The position numbers and the translations under genes were made by a program. 64,000 nt of DNA from Bacteroidaceae bacterium (lineage in GTDB: Bacteria; Bacteroidota; Bacteroidia; Bacteroidales; Bacteroidaceae), in contig JAFSRW010000065.1 of NCBI GenBank assembly GCA_017445925.1, forward strand, positions 1 to 64,000, written 5' to 3'. The notes under the pieces were generated by a model that was not told the origin of the DNA, did not search any database, and saw only the letters and a list, made by a program, of their open reading frames with translations. How positions within the stretch are numbered: position 1 is the first letter of the stretch; every line of letters begins with the position of its first letter. This document shows, in pieces, positions 8,952-16,509 of this stretch.

Positions 8952-10460
8952 ATGAAAAATAAATTATTACAATGGATGCTCGCCGCCATCCTGTTCTGCG
9001 GCGCAATGGTGTTCACATCGTGTACGAACGAGGATAATCCCGCCGACCCTGCGGCTAATCTCTCTGAGAAGATTATCGGGAAGTGGGTGACGGCGGACAT
9101 CGACGGGCAGACGGTGCTGACCAACAGCAAGAAGGCCATCACCTTCGTCTCTGCCACCAAAGCCTACATCAGCGCTGCGTTCAACGCCAATCCGGAAATT
9201 GGGGCGCACTGGCTTAACAAAATGGAAGTCGCCGTGGCCATCGACGGCAACAAGGTGACTGTCACCAGCCATCCCGACGAGCATACGACCACAGTGGAGG
9301 AACTCACCGTCACCACCATTAGCGGCAGCGAGTTCAGTGCCAACCGCAAGCTGACCGCCACCGTTGACGGCAATATTGTGGATACAAAAAATGAAATTAT
9401 CCGCTACGTGAAGCAGACCGCCGACTACAGCGAGGCCATCCTCGGCCTGTGGGAGTGCCAGGGCATCACCGGCGGCGAGACCAACAACGACGACAACGCC
9501 CGCCTGGAGTTCCTGGCCGACGGCACGTACAACTTCTACCGCCGCAGCGACGCCGGCGTGTGGAGCCTCGTGCCCCGCGAGCGCAACGAGTACTTCGTGG
9601 ACGGCAACCTGCTCTGCACCCGCTGGCAGGCCGAGGGCGAGGAGATGAGCTACGAGTGGTGGGAAATCACCTCCGCCGCCGACGGCCGCATGCAGTGGAC
9701 CGCCCTCCGCCAGCAGGCCGACGGCACAACCTTCCAGCAGGGTGTCACGTGGACAGCCGCCGAGGCCCGCACCGTGCTGGCCAGCATGGACTTCAAGGGC
9801 CATCCCTTCTACGGCGACCTGACGTATAGCTACGCCTACGACGATGACTGCCGGCTGGTCAAGATGAAGAAAGAGCAGGTGGGCACCGGTCTGGTCATCA
9901 CCGAGTTCGACTACACCTACACCCCCGGCCACATCACGAAACAGGGCCGGGAGGAAGCCTACACCGTCACCGAAGAATGCAGCCTGGACGACCACGGGCG
10001 CATCGTAGAACTGGTACGCAACAGCATCAATAGCGAAACGCAGAAGGAACATCATTACAAATACACCTACACCTACGACGAGGACGGCCGTCTGGCCACC
10101 GTGTCACAGTGGGTGGAAGGCGAAACGAATGCCCTCCTCACCACCTTCGCCTGGCAGGACGGCGAGCTGCGGTCCAAGACTACCGATCAGGCGTCCGTCC
10201 TCATGGTGAATGACTACGAGCCCGGCGACGCACCGGCGCAGGCACTCTTCGGTCATATCGGCTACTCGGAAGCCGACGAGCTCTGCCCCCAGGGCTGCTT
10301 CGGCACGCTGCCCCTCCACCTGCCCTCGAAGCAGACAGTCATCCTGACCTACAATGGTGTAGAGATGTCCAAACGCACCACTGAATACTCCTACACCGTC
10401 ACCGACGGCCGCCTCGCCGCCGCCAACGACAACTACTTCCTGCACTGGGAGATGAGATAA
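8952..10460 (+). CDS. Lipoprotein: paired lipocalin-like domains plus YD-type beta repeats
   Basis: 502 residues. The leader ends in FTSC (Cys24), then TNEDNP. Two lipocalin-like beta-barrel domains follow: the first near residues 36-155 (EKIIGKWVTADIDGQ), the second near 158-275 (AILGLWECQGITGG to MQWTALRQQADG). The same pair occurs in the genes at 13782 and 14758. The C-terminal ~210 residues are YD-like repeats (YSYAYDDDCRLVKMKKEQ, YTYTPGHITKQGR) closely matching the whole mature part of the next gene, 10483. The protein is therefore a chimera of two neighbouring families. Base composition between about 9.4 and 10.4 kb is visibly richer in G and C than in the paralogues further right. Function is probably ligand binding at the cell surface. 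Confidence 0.8.
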   Translation: MKNKLLQWMLAAILFCGAMVFTSCTNEDNPADPAANLSEKIIGKWVTADIDGQTVLTNSKKAITFVSATKAYISAAFNANPEIGAHWLNKMEVAVAIDGNKVTVTSHPDEHTTTVEELTVTTISGSEFSANRKLTATVDGNIVDTKNEIIRYVKQTADYSEAILGLWECQGITGGETNNDDNARLEFLADGTYNFYRRSDAGVWSLVPRERNEYFVDGNLLCTRWQAEGEEMSYEWWEITSAADGRMQWTALRQQADGTTFQQGVTWTAAEARTVLASMDFKGHPFYGDLTYSYAYDDDCRLVKMKKEQVGTGLVITEFDYTYTPGHITKQGREEAYTVTEECSLDDHGRIVELVRNSINSETQKEHHYKYTYTYDEDGRLATVSQWVEGETNALLTTFAWQDGELRSKTTDQASVLMVNDYEPGDAPAQALFGHIGYSEADELCPQGCFGTLPLHLPSKQTVILTYNGVEMSKRTTEYSYTVTDGRLAAANDNYFLHWEMR

Positions 10461-10482
10461 TAACAATTAAAACAACGTGAAT

Positions 10483-11265
10483 ATGAGAAAGATTCTTTGC
10501 ATTATTTCCGTCGCCCTGCTCGCGCTCACGGCCTGCACGAGCAGCGACGACAATCCCGTCAAGCCCCAGCCTGAACCCAGGACGGTGCTGGTGGGCCTGG
10601 AGTTTAGAAACAAGTACCCCGCCGGCCCCTCAATGGAAGTCTATACCTACGACGCCGACTACCGGCTGGTCAATATGAAGGAAATAGAGGTGGGCACCGG
10701 CGATGTCCTCGCCGACCTGGACTACATCTACACCCCCGGGCACATCACCAAGAAGGGCAGGGACCTCTTCTACGACATCACCGACGAGTGTACCTTGGAC
10801 GACCAGGGGCGCATCGTCGAATATCATCACAAAAACGTCAAGATTGAAACGGGACAGTTGTTGTCGGATTACCTCTACACCTACACCTACGACGAAAACG
10901 GCCACATGGCCACCACGCACTCGGGAGACTATGTAGAAACATATATCTGGGAGGGCGACGAGCTGCGCACCAGGACCATGGCTGAGGGCAACGCCTACAC
11001 CACGTATGACTTCGAGCCCAGCGATGCACCGGCACAGGCTCTCTTCAACAGGTTTGGCTACGATCTGCCCGAACTCTGCCTGCAGGGACGCTTCGGCGTG
11101 CTGCCCGCCCACATGCCTGCGAAGGTAACCTCTGCCGCGTACATCGACGGCACAATGTTATTCACAAGTGTCACCGAATTCACCACCACCACCGACGACG
11201 ACGGCCATCTGGGCACTGTCTCTACAGGCAACACCACTTTCGTCCTGCACTGGGGACAGCAATGA
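10483..11265 (+). CDS. Lipoprotein with YD-type beta repeats
   Basis: 260 residues. Leader MRKILCIISVALLALTAC with Cys18, then TSSDDNP. The mature part repeats the C-terminal module of the upstream gene almost motif for motif (YTYDADYRLVNMKEIEVGTG, YIYTPGHITKKGRD, TLDDQGRIVE, YTYTYDENGHMAT), so it arose by duplication or by splitting of that gene. An in-frame GTG at 10477 is possible, but the ATG at 10483 fits a lipoprotein leader better. The bases around the start (AAAACAACGTGAnTATG followed by a conserved leader start) are nearly identical to those at 12594, so the leader was duplicated together with its translation-initiation region. It follows the previous gene by 22 bp, probably in one transcript. 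Confidence 0.8.
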   Translation: MRKILCIISVALLALTACTSSDDNPVKPQPEPRTVLVGLEFRNKYPAGPSMEVYTYDADYRLVNMKEIEVGTGDVLADLDYIYTPGHITKKGRDLFYDITDECTLDDQGRIVEYHHKNVKIETGQLLSDYLYTYTYDENGHMATTHSGDYVETYIWEGDELRTRTMAEGNAYTTYDFEPSDAPAQALFNRFGYDLPELCLQGRFGVLPAHMPAKVTSAAYIDGTMLFTSVTEFTTTTDDDGHLGTVSTGNTTFVLHWGQQ

Positions 11266-11349
11266 AGCAAGTTTTCACTTTGCGTTCTTGCGTCCCTGCG
11301 GTTCTTTGACATACTGAGACAAACGGATAAAATCTGTAGGATTTGAAAG

Positions 11350-11480
11350 ATTTCTCGCCACGAGGCGACGAATCTCAGAAAAAATGTGTAACTTTGCGGC
11401 GTACGCCGCGAGTCTGCTCACGCTCGGCAATTGGAACTTGTTCCATTGCTCTCGGCTTGCACGAGCCTTGCGGCGAAAAA
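11350..11480 (+). promoter_or_regulatory. Structured leader and promoter of the DUF3791/DUF3990 module
   Basis: A -7 element TAACTTTG lies at 11389-11396. Just before it is a hairpin-forming stretch (about 11350-11376). Immediately after it come a perfect 14-bp palindrome GCGGCGTACGCCGC (11396-11409) and an inverted repeat CAATtGGAAC/GTTCCATTG (11428-11448). The ~95-nt untranslated leader therefore can fold strongly and could control translation of the first gene. Confidence 0.5.
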
Positions 11481-11493
11481 TTATAATAAGGTT

Positions 11494-11718
11494 ATGGCAC
11501 GCGAAGAAAGAAACATTATCGGCTATACGGTGGGACTCATCAGCGAGTTTGCCAAGCACTACGGCATCCATACCCGCCAGGCCTACGCCTACTTGAAGCG
11601 CTTCAAGGGCTTGGAGCACTTTCATGAGCATTACGGTGTGCTGCACACCCAGTCGTTTGCCGACACGGTGGACGTGCTCACACAGGTTTGCCTAAACAAC
11701 GGAGGACAGCTGCGATGA
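11494..11718 (+). CDS. DUF3791-family small protein, probable antitoxin
   Basis: 74 residues. The C-terminal half, with YGVLHTQSFADTVDVLTQVC, matches the DUF3791 pattern in which an LHTQG-like motif follows a helical N-terminus. DUF3791 genes are commonly found beside DUF3990 genes. The start at 11494 (MAREERNIIG) is preferred to the longer frame from 11431, because the extra codons are the structured leader. Its stop overlaps the next start as ATGA, so the two are translationally coupled, as in toxin-antitoxin operons. No DNA-binding motif is obvious, so if it is an antitoxin it probably acts by direct binding. Confidence 0.7.
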   Translation: MAREERNIIGYTVGLISEFAKHYGIHTRQAYAYLKRFKGLEHFHEHYGVLHTQSFADTVDVLTQVCLNNGGQLR

Positions 11719-12200
11719 TACGACTCTACCACGGCTCGAACATGAAAATCGAGGTGCCCGACCTCGTCCACTCCAAGCCCTTCAAGGACTTCGGCAGCGG
11801 CTTCTATCTCTCGCCCGACAAGCAACAGGCATGGGACATGGCGTTCCAGAAAGTCAATCAGACCAGAGAGGGCAAGGCCGAGGTCACGGAGTTCCTGTTC
11901 GATGAAACGCTGATGCAGTCGGAGCAACTGAAGGTGCTCAACTATCCCGACTATTGCGAGGAGTGGGCACTCTTCGTGCTGGCCAACCGCGACAAGAAGG
12001 CGACGCATCCCATTCACGACTACGACATCGTCTATGGCCCGATAGCCGACGACGGCGTTACCTACCAGTTGCGCCGCTACGAGGGCGGAGTCATCTCCCT
12101 GGCCCGTCTGGTCGAGGAGTTGAAATATGCCAAGGGCATCACCTTCCAGTATTTCTTTGGTTCCGAACAAGCCTTGCAACAATTAAAGCGACTACGATGA
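11715..12200 (+). CDS. DUF3990 protein, probable ADP-ribosyltransferase-fold toxin
   Basis: 161 residues, cytoplasmic. The N-terminus RLYHGSN and DFGSGFYLSPDKQQAW (residues 25-40) fit the His and Tyr positions of the H-Y-E class of ADP-ribosyltransferase folds, to which DUF3990 is related. Acidic candidates for the third position occur in CEEWALFVLANR and near VEELKYAKG. It is sandwiched between two small DUF3791-type genes with ATGA overlaps at both ends, the layout of a toxin with one or two cognate antitoxins. The assignment to the fold is from known family relationships. Toxicity, NAD use and target are inferred, not shown. Confidence 0.7.
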   Translation: MIRLYHGSNMKIEVPDLVHSKPFKDFGSGFYLSPDKQQAWDMAFQKVNQTREGKAEVTEFLFDETLMQSEQLKVLNYPDYCEEWALFVLANRDKKATHPIHDYDIVYGPIADDGVTYQLRRYEGGVISLARLVEELKYAKGITFQYFFGSEQALQQLKRLR

Positions 12201-12430
12201 AAAGACTGACAGCAGAACAGATTCAACTCTTGAAGGACGACCTGTGCGTGGAGCTGGCCGGATACCTGGTCGACGACTACCACTATAGTCCCGAGGAAGC
12301 CATTGAGGTGCTTTATACCTCCGAGACCTTTGATCGCCTGCAGGAAGACGAGACGGGACTCTACTACCAGAGTCCGGGTTACGTCTACTCATTTCTGCAG
12401 AATGAATTGAAGACAGCAAGAGTGGCTTAG
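12197..12430 (+). CDS. Second small DUF3791-like protein
   Basis: 77 residues, acidic (MKRLTAEQIQLLKDDLCVEL, then YSPEEAIEVLYTSETFDRL and LYYQSPGYVYSFLQNEL). The layout of helical N-terminus followed by an aromatic-Tyr-Gln motif mirrors the gene at 11494, but the two are only distantly alike. The start overlaps the toxin stop (ATGA). It may be the true antitoxin, a second one, or a partner that modifies the toxin. Nothing gene-like follows until 12594. Confidence 0.65.
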   Translation: MKRLTAEQIQLLKDDLCVELAGYLVDDYHYSPEEAIEVLYTSETFDRLQEDETGLYYQSPGYVYSFLQNELKTARVA

Positions 12431-12593
12431 CCACTACATCTAATCCCCCCTACAGATTTTCCGTTTTGGGGCTTTGCCTCGAAGAAAGTCACGCCCGGCA
12501 GAATGAGCGAAGAAGCTCTTTTGCCCTCGCTTAATCCGTTCTTTGTCTCAGCAATTATATAATAAAATGTATAATAATAAAAACAACGTGATT

Positions 12594-13724
12594 ATGCGAA
12601 AGATTCTAAACTACCTCCTAACGGCCGCGACGGTTTGCGGCATCAGCTTCGCCGCCGCTTCGTGCACGAGCAGCGACGACAACCCCGTCAGTCCTGATGC
12701 CGGCGAGACGTTCTCTATAGTGACACTCAATGTTGACGGACTGCCGGCATATATTGATGCCACCCTTATTGGCATGGGTGTAATGCCTCTCAATGTGGAA
12801 GGTCCGGGTGAAAAATACACATCAGTCATAAGCCAGTATCTGGTCGAAAAGGACTTTGACTTTATCGCAGTCCAGGAAGATTTCGATTTTAACGCCCAAC
12901 TTGACTCAAAACTGAAGGGAGGCTATAATCTAAGTGATACTTGGGGTGGTCCGCTCTCGTTAGAAGCATATCTTGCAGGGGTTGAGCAACCTGTGTCATT
13001 AGAAACGGTACTGGCTGCTCTGGAAAAAGGAACATTTTGCATACATTCAGATGGTTGCAGGCTGTATTGGAAAAATGATATTAGCGGCACCCGCGTTGAC
13101 AGTGTAAGCTGGAAAACCCGATTTGGCGATGCTATCAGACCCACACATATAAATCATGCCAATGATGAAATGATGTCCAAAGGCTTCCGGCGCTATGAGA
13201 TGAAGTTGAAAGGTGGTACGGAGTTGGTGGTGTATAATATGCACTTGGAAGCCAGTGATGATGAGACAGAGGCAACGGGTGAGGATGCTGTCGATCGCAG
13301 GTCACGGATGGCTCATTATCGCGATTTGCGCGACCATATCATGAAGCATCTCGATAAACGTCCTATTGTTGTCGTCGGCGATATGAATAGCTATTATGAG
13401 CGCGACAGTGTGGAAATACAGTTCATCAATGAAATCAACAAATCAGGACGAGCTACAATCGGAGACGTATGGATAGAGTTAGAGCGCGGAGGCAAGTACC
13501 CAGCTCTGGAAAAAGGGGTTGTGATGCAGGATTTGGGTAGTAGAGGATGGTCTCGTAAGGGGCAGACCCTTGACAAGATATTCTACGTGAATCCTGTTGA
13601 CGCTGTGAGGAGATTGAAGCCTATGAGCGTAACAGTTGATTCTGTGGGATTTGTTCGAGAGGACGGCTGGACTCCACTTGGCGACCATTCACCTCTTAGT
13701 GCTGTTTTCTGCTTCGAAAGGTAA
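12594..13724 (+). CDS. Lipoprotein of the endonuclease/exonuclease/phosphatase family
   Basis: 376 residues. Leader MRKILNYLLTAATVCGISFAAASC with Cys24, then TSSDDNP. The mature domain shows the EEP pattern in order: TLNVDGLPA at the N-terminus, the metal-binding Glu in DFIAVQEDFD, a substrate-side MHLEASDD, VVVGDMNSY (catalytic Asp and Asn) and a C-terminal GDHSPLSAVF (the Asp-His pair). All key residues are present, so it is probably active, as a phosphodiesterase (nuclease, sphingomyelinase-like or inositol-phosphatase-like) at the cell surface. The start was chosen at 12594 rather than a TTG at 12543, because it gives a clean leader. The initiation region is nearly identical to that of 10483. 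Confidence 0.85.
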   Translation: MRKILNYLLTAATVCGISFAAASCTSSDDNPVSPDAGETFSIVTLNVDGLPAYIDATLIGMGVMPLNVEGPGEKYTSVISQYLVEKDFDFIAVQEDFDFNAQLDSKLKGGYNLSDTWGGPLSLEAYLAGVEQPVSLETVLAALEKGTFCIHSDGCRLYWKNDISGTRVDSVSWKTRFGDAIRPTHINHANDEMMSKGFRRYEMKLKGGTELVVYNMHLEASDDETEATGEDAVDRRSRMAHYRDLRDHIMKHLDKRPIVVVGDMNSYYERDSVEIQFINEINKSGRATIGDVWIELERGGKYPALEKGVVMQDLGSRGWSRKGQTLDKIFYVNPVDAVRRLKPMSVTVDSVGFVREDGWTPLGDHSPLSAVFCFER

Positions 13725-13781
13725 TGTAAAGGCACCGCCTTCGACTATTTAAATTAGACTCATTATTTAAAATAAGATAAT

Positions 13782-14666
13782 ATGAAAATTTTGGTTAAGA
13801 GAGAGCAAAGCCAAACGGGTTTGAACTTTGACGAGCGTGAGAAAATTGGACTGAAGGTCAAAAGGTTATTCCAATGGGTGATGGCCGCCATACTGATTTG
13901 CGGCGCAACACTGTTCGCATCGTGCTCAAACGAAGATAATTCCTCTGCCCCTGCAACTAATATCTCTGAGAAGATTCTAGGGAAGTGGATGTATGCCGAC
14001 ACAGACGGACAGCCCACTCTGACCAACAAGAAGGCCATCTATACCTTTGTTTCTGACACCAAGGCTTTGATGAGTGCATCGCTTAACTCACATCCGGAAG
14101 CGGGTACTCAATGGATTGACCAATTAGAAGCCGATGTTGTCATCAGCGGAAACAAGATGACGCTGGTTAACCATCCCGATAAGCAGACCACTATGGTAGA
14201 GGAATTTATCATCACTGACATCAACGACAGCGAGTTCAACGCTAATCGCAAGATAACTATCACGGCTGATGGTGCTGTGGTGATTTCTGTAGAGCAAGTC
14301 GTTCGCTTCACCAAAGTCATCTCCGACTACCGTGCTGACATCATTGGCACATGGGAAGGCCGCTGCACAAGCGAAAACTCAGTCTTTGACGACGGGCAGG
14401 AGCATCGCTGGCAGTACAATGCAGATGGAACGTATGTTTATTATGTAAAGGACGGCGACAACTGGGTTCCTTACGAGGGCAATACGCTGAACGAATACTT
14501 CGTGGATGGCAACCTGCTATGCACCCGCTGGATTGACTTGGGTCAGGAGAACCGCGAGTGGTGGGAAATCACCATCTCTGGCGACAAGATGAACTGGACC
14601 GCCCTGCGCCAGAAAGAGGACGGCTCCACCTTTACCGCCACCTTTGAGATGAAGAAAGTGGAGTGA
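13782..14666 (+). CDS. Lipoprotein: paired lipocalin-like domains, with extended leader
   Basis: 294 residues. Lipobox FASC with Cys48, followed by SNEDNS. The mature part contains only the two-domain lipocalin-like module (EKILGKWMYADTDGQ, then ADIIGTWEGRC to MNWTALRQKEDGS) found in 8952 and 14758. Oddly, about 26 extra residues (from MKILVKREQS to KIGLK) precede the usual VKRLFQWVMAAILICG leader. The only nearby ATG in frame is at 13782, and no start codon sits at the usual place, where paralogues have Met-Lys-Lys. Either the original start was lost and an upstream one captured, or a CTG is used. Function is presumably ligand binding. Confidence 0.75.
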   Translation: MKILVKREQSQTGLNFDEREKIGLKVKRLFQWVMAAILICGATLFASCSNEDNSSAPATNISEKILGKWMYADTDGQPTLTNKKAIYTFVSDTKALMSASLNSHPEAGTQWIDQLEADVVISGNKMTLVNHPDKQTTMVEEFIITDINDSEFNANRKITITADGAVVISVEQVVRFTKVISDYRADIIGTWEGRCTSENSVFDDGQEHRWQYNADGTYVYYVKDGDNWVPYEGNTLNEYFVDGNLLCTRWIDLGQENREWWEITISGDKMNWTALRQKEDGSTFTATFEMKKVE

Positions 14667-14757
14667 GTGAATACTTCTTTAACTTCATTAACTCCTTTAA
14701 CTACCGACTACTTAACTACTTCAGAAAGTTGAAATATTAATTTTAAATTAAAATGTC

Positions 14758-16431
14758 ATGAAAAAGGTTTTATTATGGATGATGGCCGCCATCCTTATCT
14801 GCGGCACAACAGTGTTTACGGCATGCACGAACGATGATAATCCTGCTGTCGATAGTAGCAGCACTCTTGCCCTAATCGTCAAAAACGGAGACATTGAGTA
14901 CTTTCAACAGATAGAAAGTGCTTTCCGTAATGCTTGTAAGGAGAATAACCTTGTGGCAGCTTACTTTGCTACTACCGATGAGAATGCCTGGCAGGAGCAG
15001 GTGGATGCCGTAAATAAACTGAGAAGCCTAAGCGGCACCAAGCTTAAAGGTTTCATCTATGCTCCCTGCAAGGGTCCTAACGGCGAGTGTGCCGACGCTG
15101 CAGTGGCTGATTTGGCAAAAGATCTGGGCATCCCCGTTGTCATCCTCGACTCGAAGGTCAATGAAGGCAGCCCCTTGGTTAACTGTCCCTTCTTTGGTAT
15201 TGACAACACCGCCGCTGGCAGTGCGCTGGCTCAGCAAGTTACAGCCGATAAAATCGCCAGCTTCGGCATCATCACCAGTCCTGGCGCTGAGCGTGCCAAC
15301 GGCTTTATGAAACTGAAGCCCAACACTACCTTTACTGAGATACCCGAGAACTCCAGCGAACAGGTACAGGCCGCCATGGACGAGTACCAGACCTTCGTCT
15401 TCATGAATGGCTCGGCTCTTTATCCCTCTTTTTCCTTCCTGAAGGATTCAGGCAAAGAGGTCTATACCTTCGACATCTATGACTCTTTCCTCGATGAACT
15501 CATCGCTGGCAGCTCCTGGCTGAAGGGAATTATGGTTCAGAACACGTTCGAGATGACCCGCAAGGCAGTTGATGCAGTACTCACGAATGCCCAGGAGGGT
15601 GAGATGGTTCCGACCTTCTTCATGACTCAGGACAACCTTAACGATTCTAACGTGAAGCCTTTCCTGGAATTCTATAACAAGACAGTCCCAGCCCCTATCG
15701 AAAACCTCGCTGAGAAACTCATCGGCAAGTGGATGGATAGCGAAGCAGACGGGCAGCCTGCATTGACTAACGAAAAGTCGGTTGTCACCTTCATTTCGCC
15801 CACCAAGGCTATCTACAGCACGTCAAAGACCGACTATACAGAGAGTCAGCCCAAATGGTCTGTTCATCGCTTATACGATGTTAATATTTCCGGCAACATG
15901 GTTACCCTGACCGGTCATCCCGAAGGTAATCCGAAAATTACGTTGCAGGAGGAGTACTTCATCACTGCCATTACTGCTACCGAGATAGTTTGCAAGTATA
16001 AGCATACAACCTTCCATAACGGACAGTTGGAAGGCACCGTCACCGAAAAGAAGGATATCCGACTGAAGAAAATCGACGTAGATTATCGCGCTGACGTCCT
16101 TGGCATTTGGGAATGTAAGGCTATCACAGGTGGGGATACCTTCAACGATGACAATGCCCGCCTTGAGTTCAAGGCCGATGGCACATACAATTTCTACCGT
16201 AAGACCGACGGCGGGCAGTGGCAGGCTGTTACCACCCGCGAGTTCCAGGATTACTTCGTGGACGGCATGCTGTTAGATACGCGCTGGAAGAATCAGAGCG
16301 AAGCCGAAATGCGCGAGTGGTGGGAAATTAAATCCTTTAACGGTGACAAGATGGTATGGACCGCCCTGCGCCAGAACGGCGACGGCTCTACCTTTGAGCA
16401 AACCGTGGAGTGGGAGAGAGTTGAAAGTTGA
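14758..16431 (+). CDS. Lipoprotein: periplasmic sugar-binding-like domain fused to paired lipocalin-like domains
   Basis: 557 residues. Leader ending FTAC (Cys23), then TNDDNP. Residues about 37-312 are the same sugar-binding-like domain as in 5676 (LIVKNGDIEYFQQIESAFRN, IPVVILDSKV, FGIDNTAAGSALA, TFDIYDSFLDELI). Residues about 320-555 are the two-domain lipocalin-like module (EKLIGKWMDSEADGQ; ADVLGIWECKAITGG). It is thus a domain-swap partner of 5676 (same N-terminus, different C-terminus) and of 13782 (same C-terminus). The terminal residues ERVES and the TGA lie inside the start of the composite repeat at 16425. Role: probably binds a small ligand; no transporter genes adjoin. Confidence 0.85.
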   Translation: MKKVLLWMMAAILICGTTVFTACTNDDNPAVDSSSTLALIVKNGDIEYFQQIESAFRNACKENNLVAAYFATTDENAWQEQVDAVNKLRSLSGTKLKGFIYAPCKGPNGECADAAVADLAKDLGIPVVILDSKVNEGSPLVNCPFFGIDNTAAGSALAQQVTADKIASFGIITSPGAERANGFMKLKPNTTFTEIPENSSEQVQAAMDEYQTFVFMNGSALYPSFSFLKDSGKEVYTFDIYDSFLDELIAGSSWLKGIMVQNTFEMTRKAVDAVLTNAQEGEMVPTFFMTQDNLNDSNVKPFLEFYNKTVPAPIENLAEKLIGKWMDSEADGQPALTNEKSVVTFISPTKAIYSTSKTDYTESQPKWSVHRLYDVNISGNMVTLTGHPEGNPKITLQEEYFITAITATEIVCKYKHTTFHNGQLEGTVTEKKDIRLKKIDVDYRADVLGIWECKAITGGDTFNDDNARLEFKADGTYNFYRKTDGGQWQAVTTREFQDYFVDGMLLDTRWKNQSEAEMREWWEIKSFNGDKMVWTALRQNGDGSTFEQTVEWERVES

Positions 16432-16508
16432 AAATCAGCCTCACCCCTAACCCCTCTCCCGTGGGCGAGGGGAACTAACAAATGGGTAAATGGCTAAATG
16501 GTAAATGC
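16425..16508. repeat. Composite repeat, second copy of the rarA-type mosaic
   Basis: Same order as 2566-2733: AGTTGA element carrying the stop of the upstream gene, then TCAGCCTCACCCCTAACCCC with a G-rich complement, then an aaatgggtaaatgg run. Confidence 0.8.
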
Positions 16509-16509
16509 C

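Noticed and set aside
8967-10055. Long minus-strand frame (362 codons) opposite the lipoprotein gene
   Set aside because: It mirrors G/C-rich codons of 8952, has no start signal, and its Val/Gly/His-rich translation looks like an antisense shadow.
4730-16431. Polysaccharide utilisation locus
   Set aside because: No SusC/SusD pair, glycoside hydrolase or TonB receptor occurs in the island.
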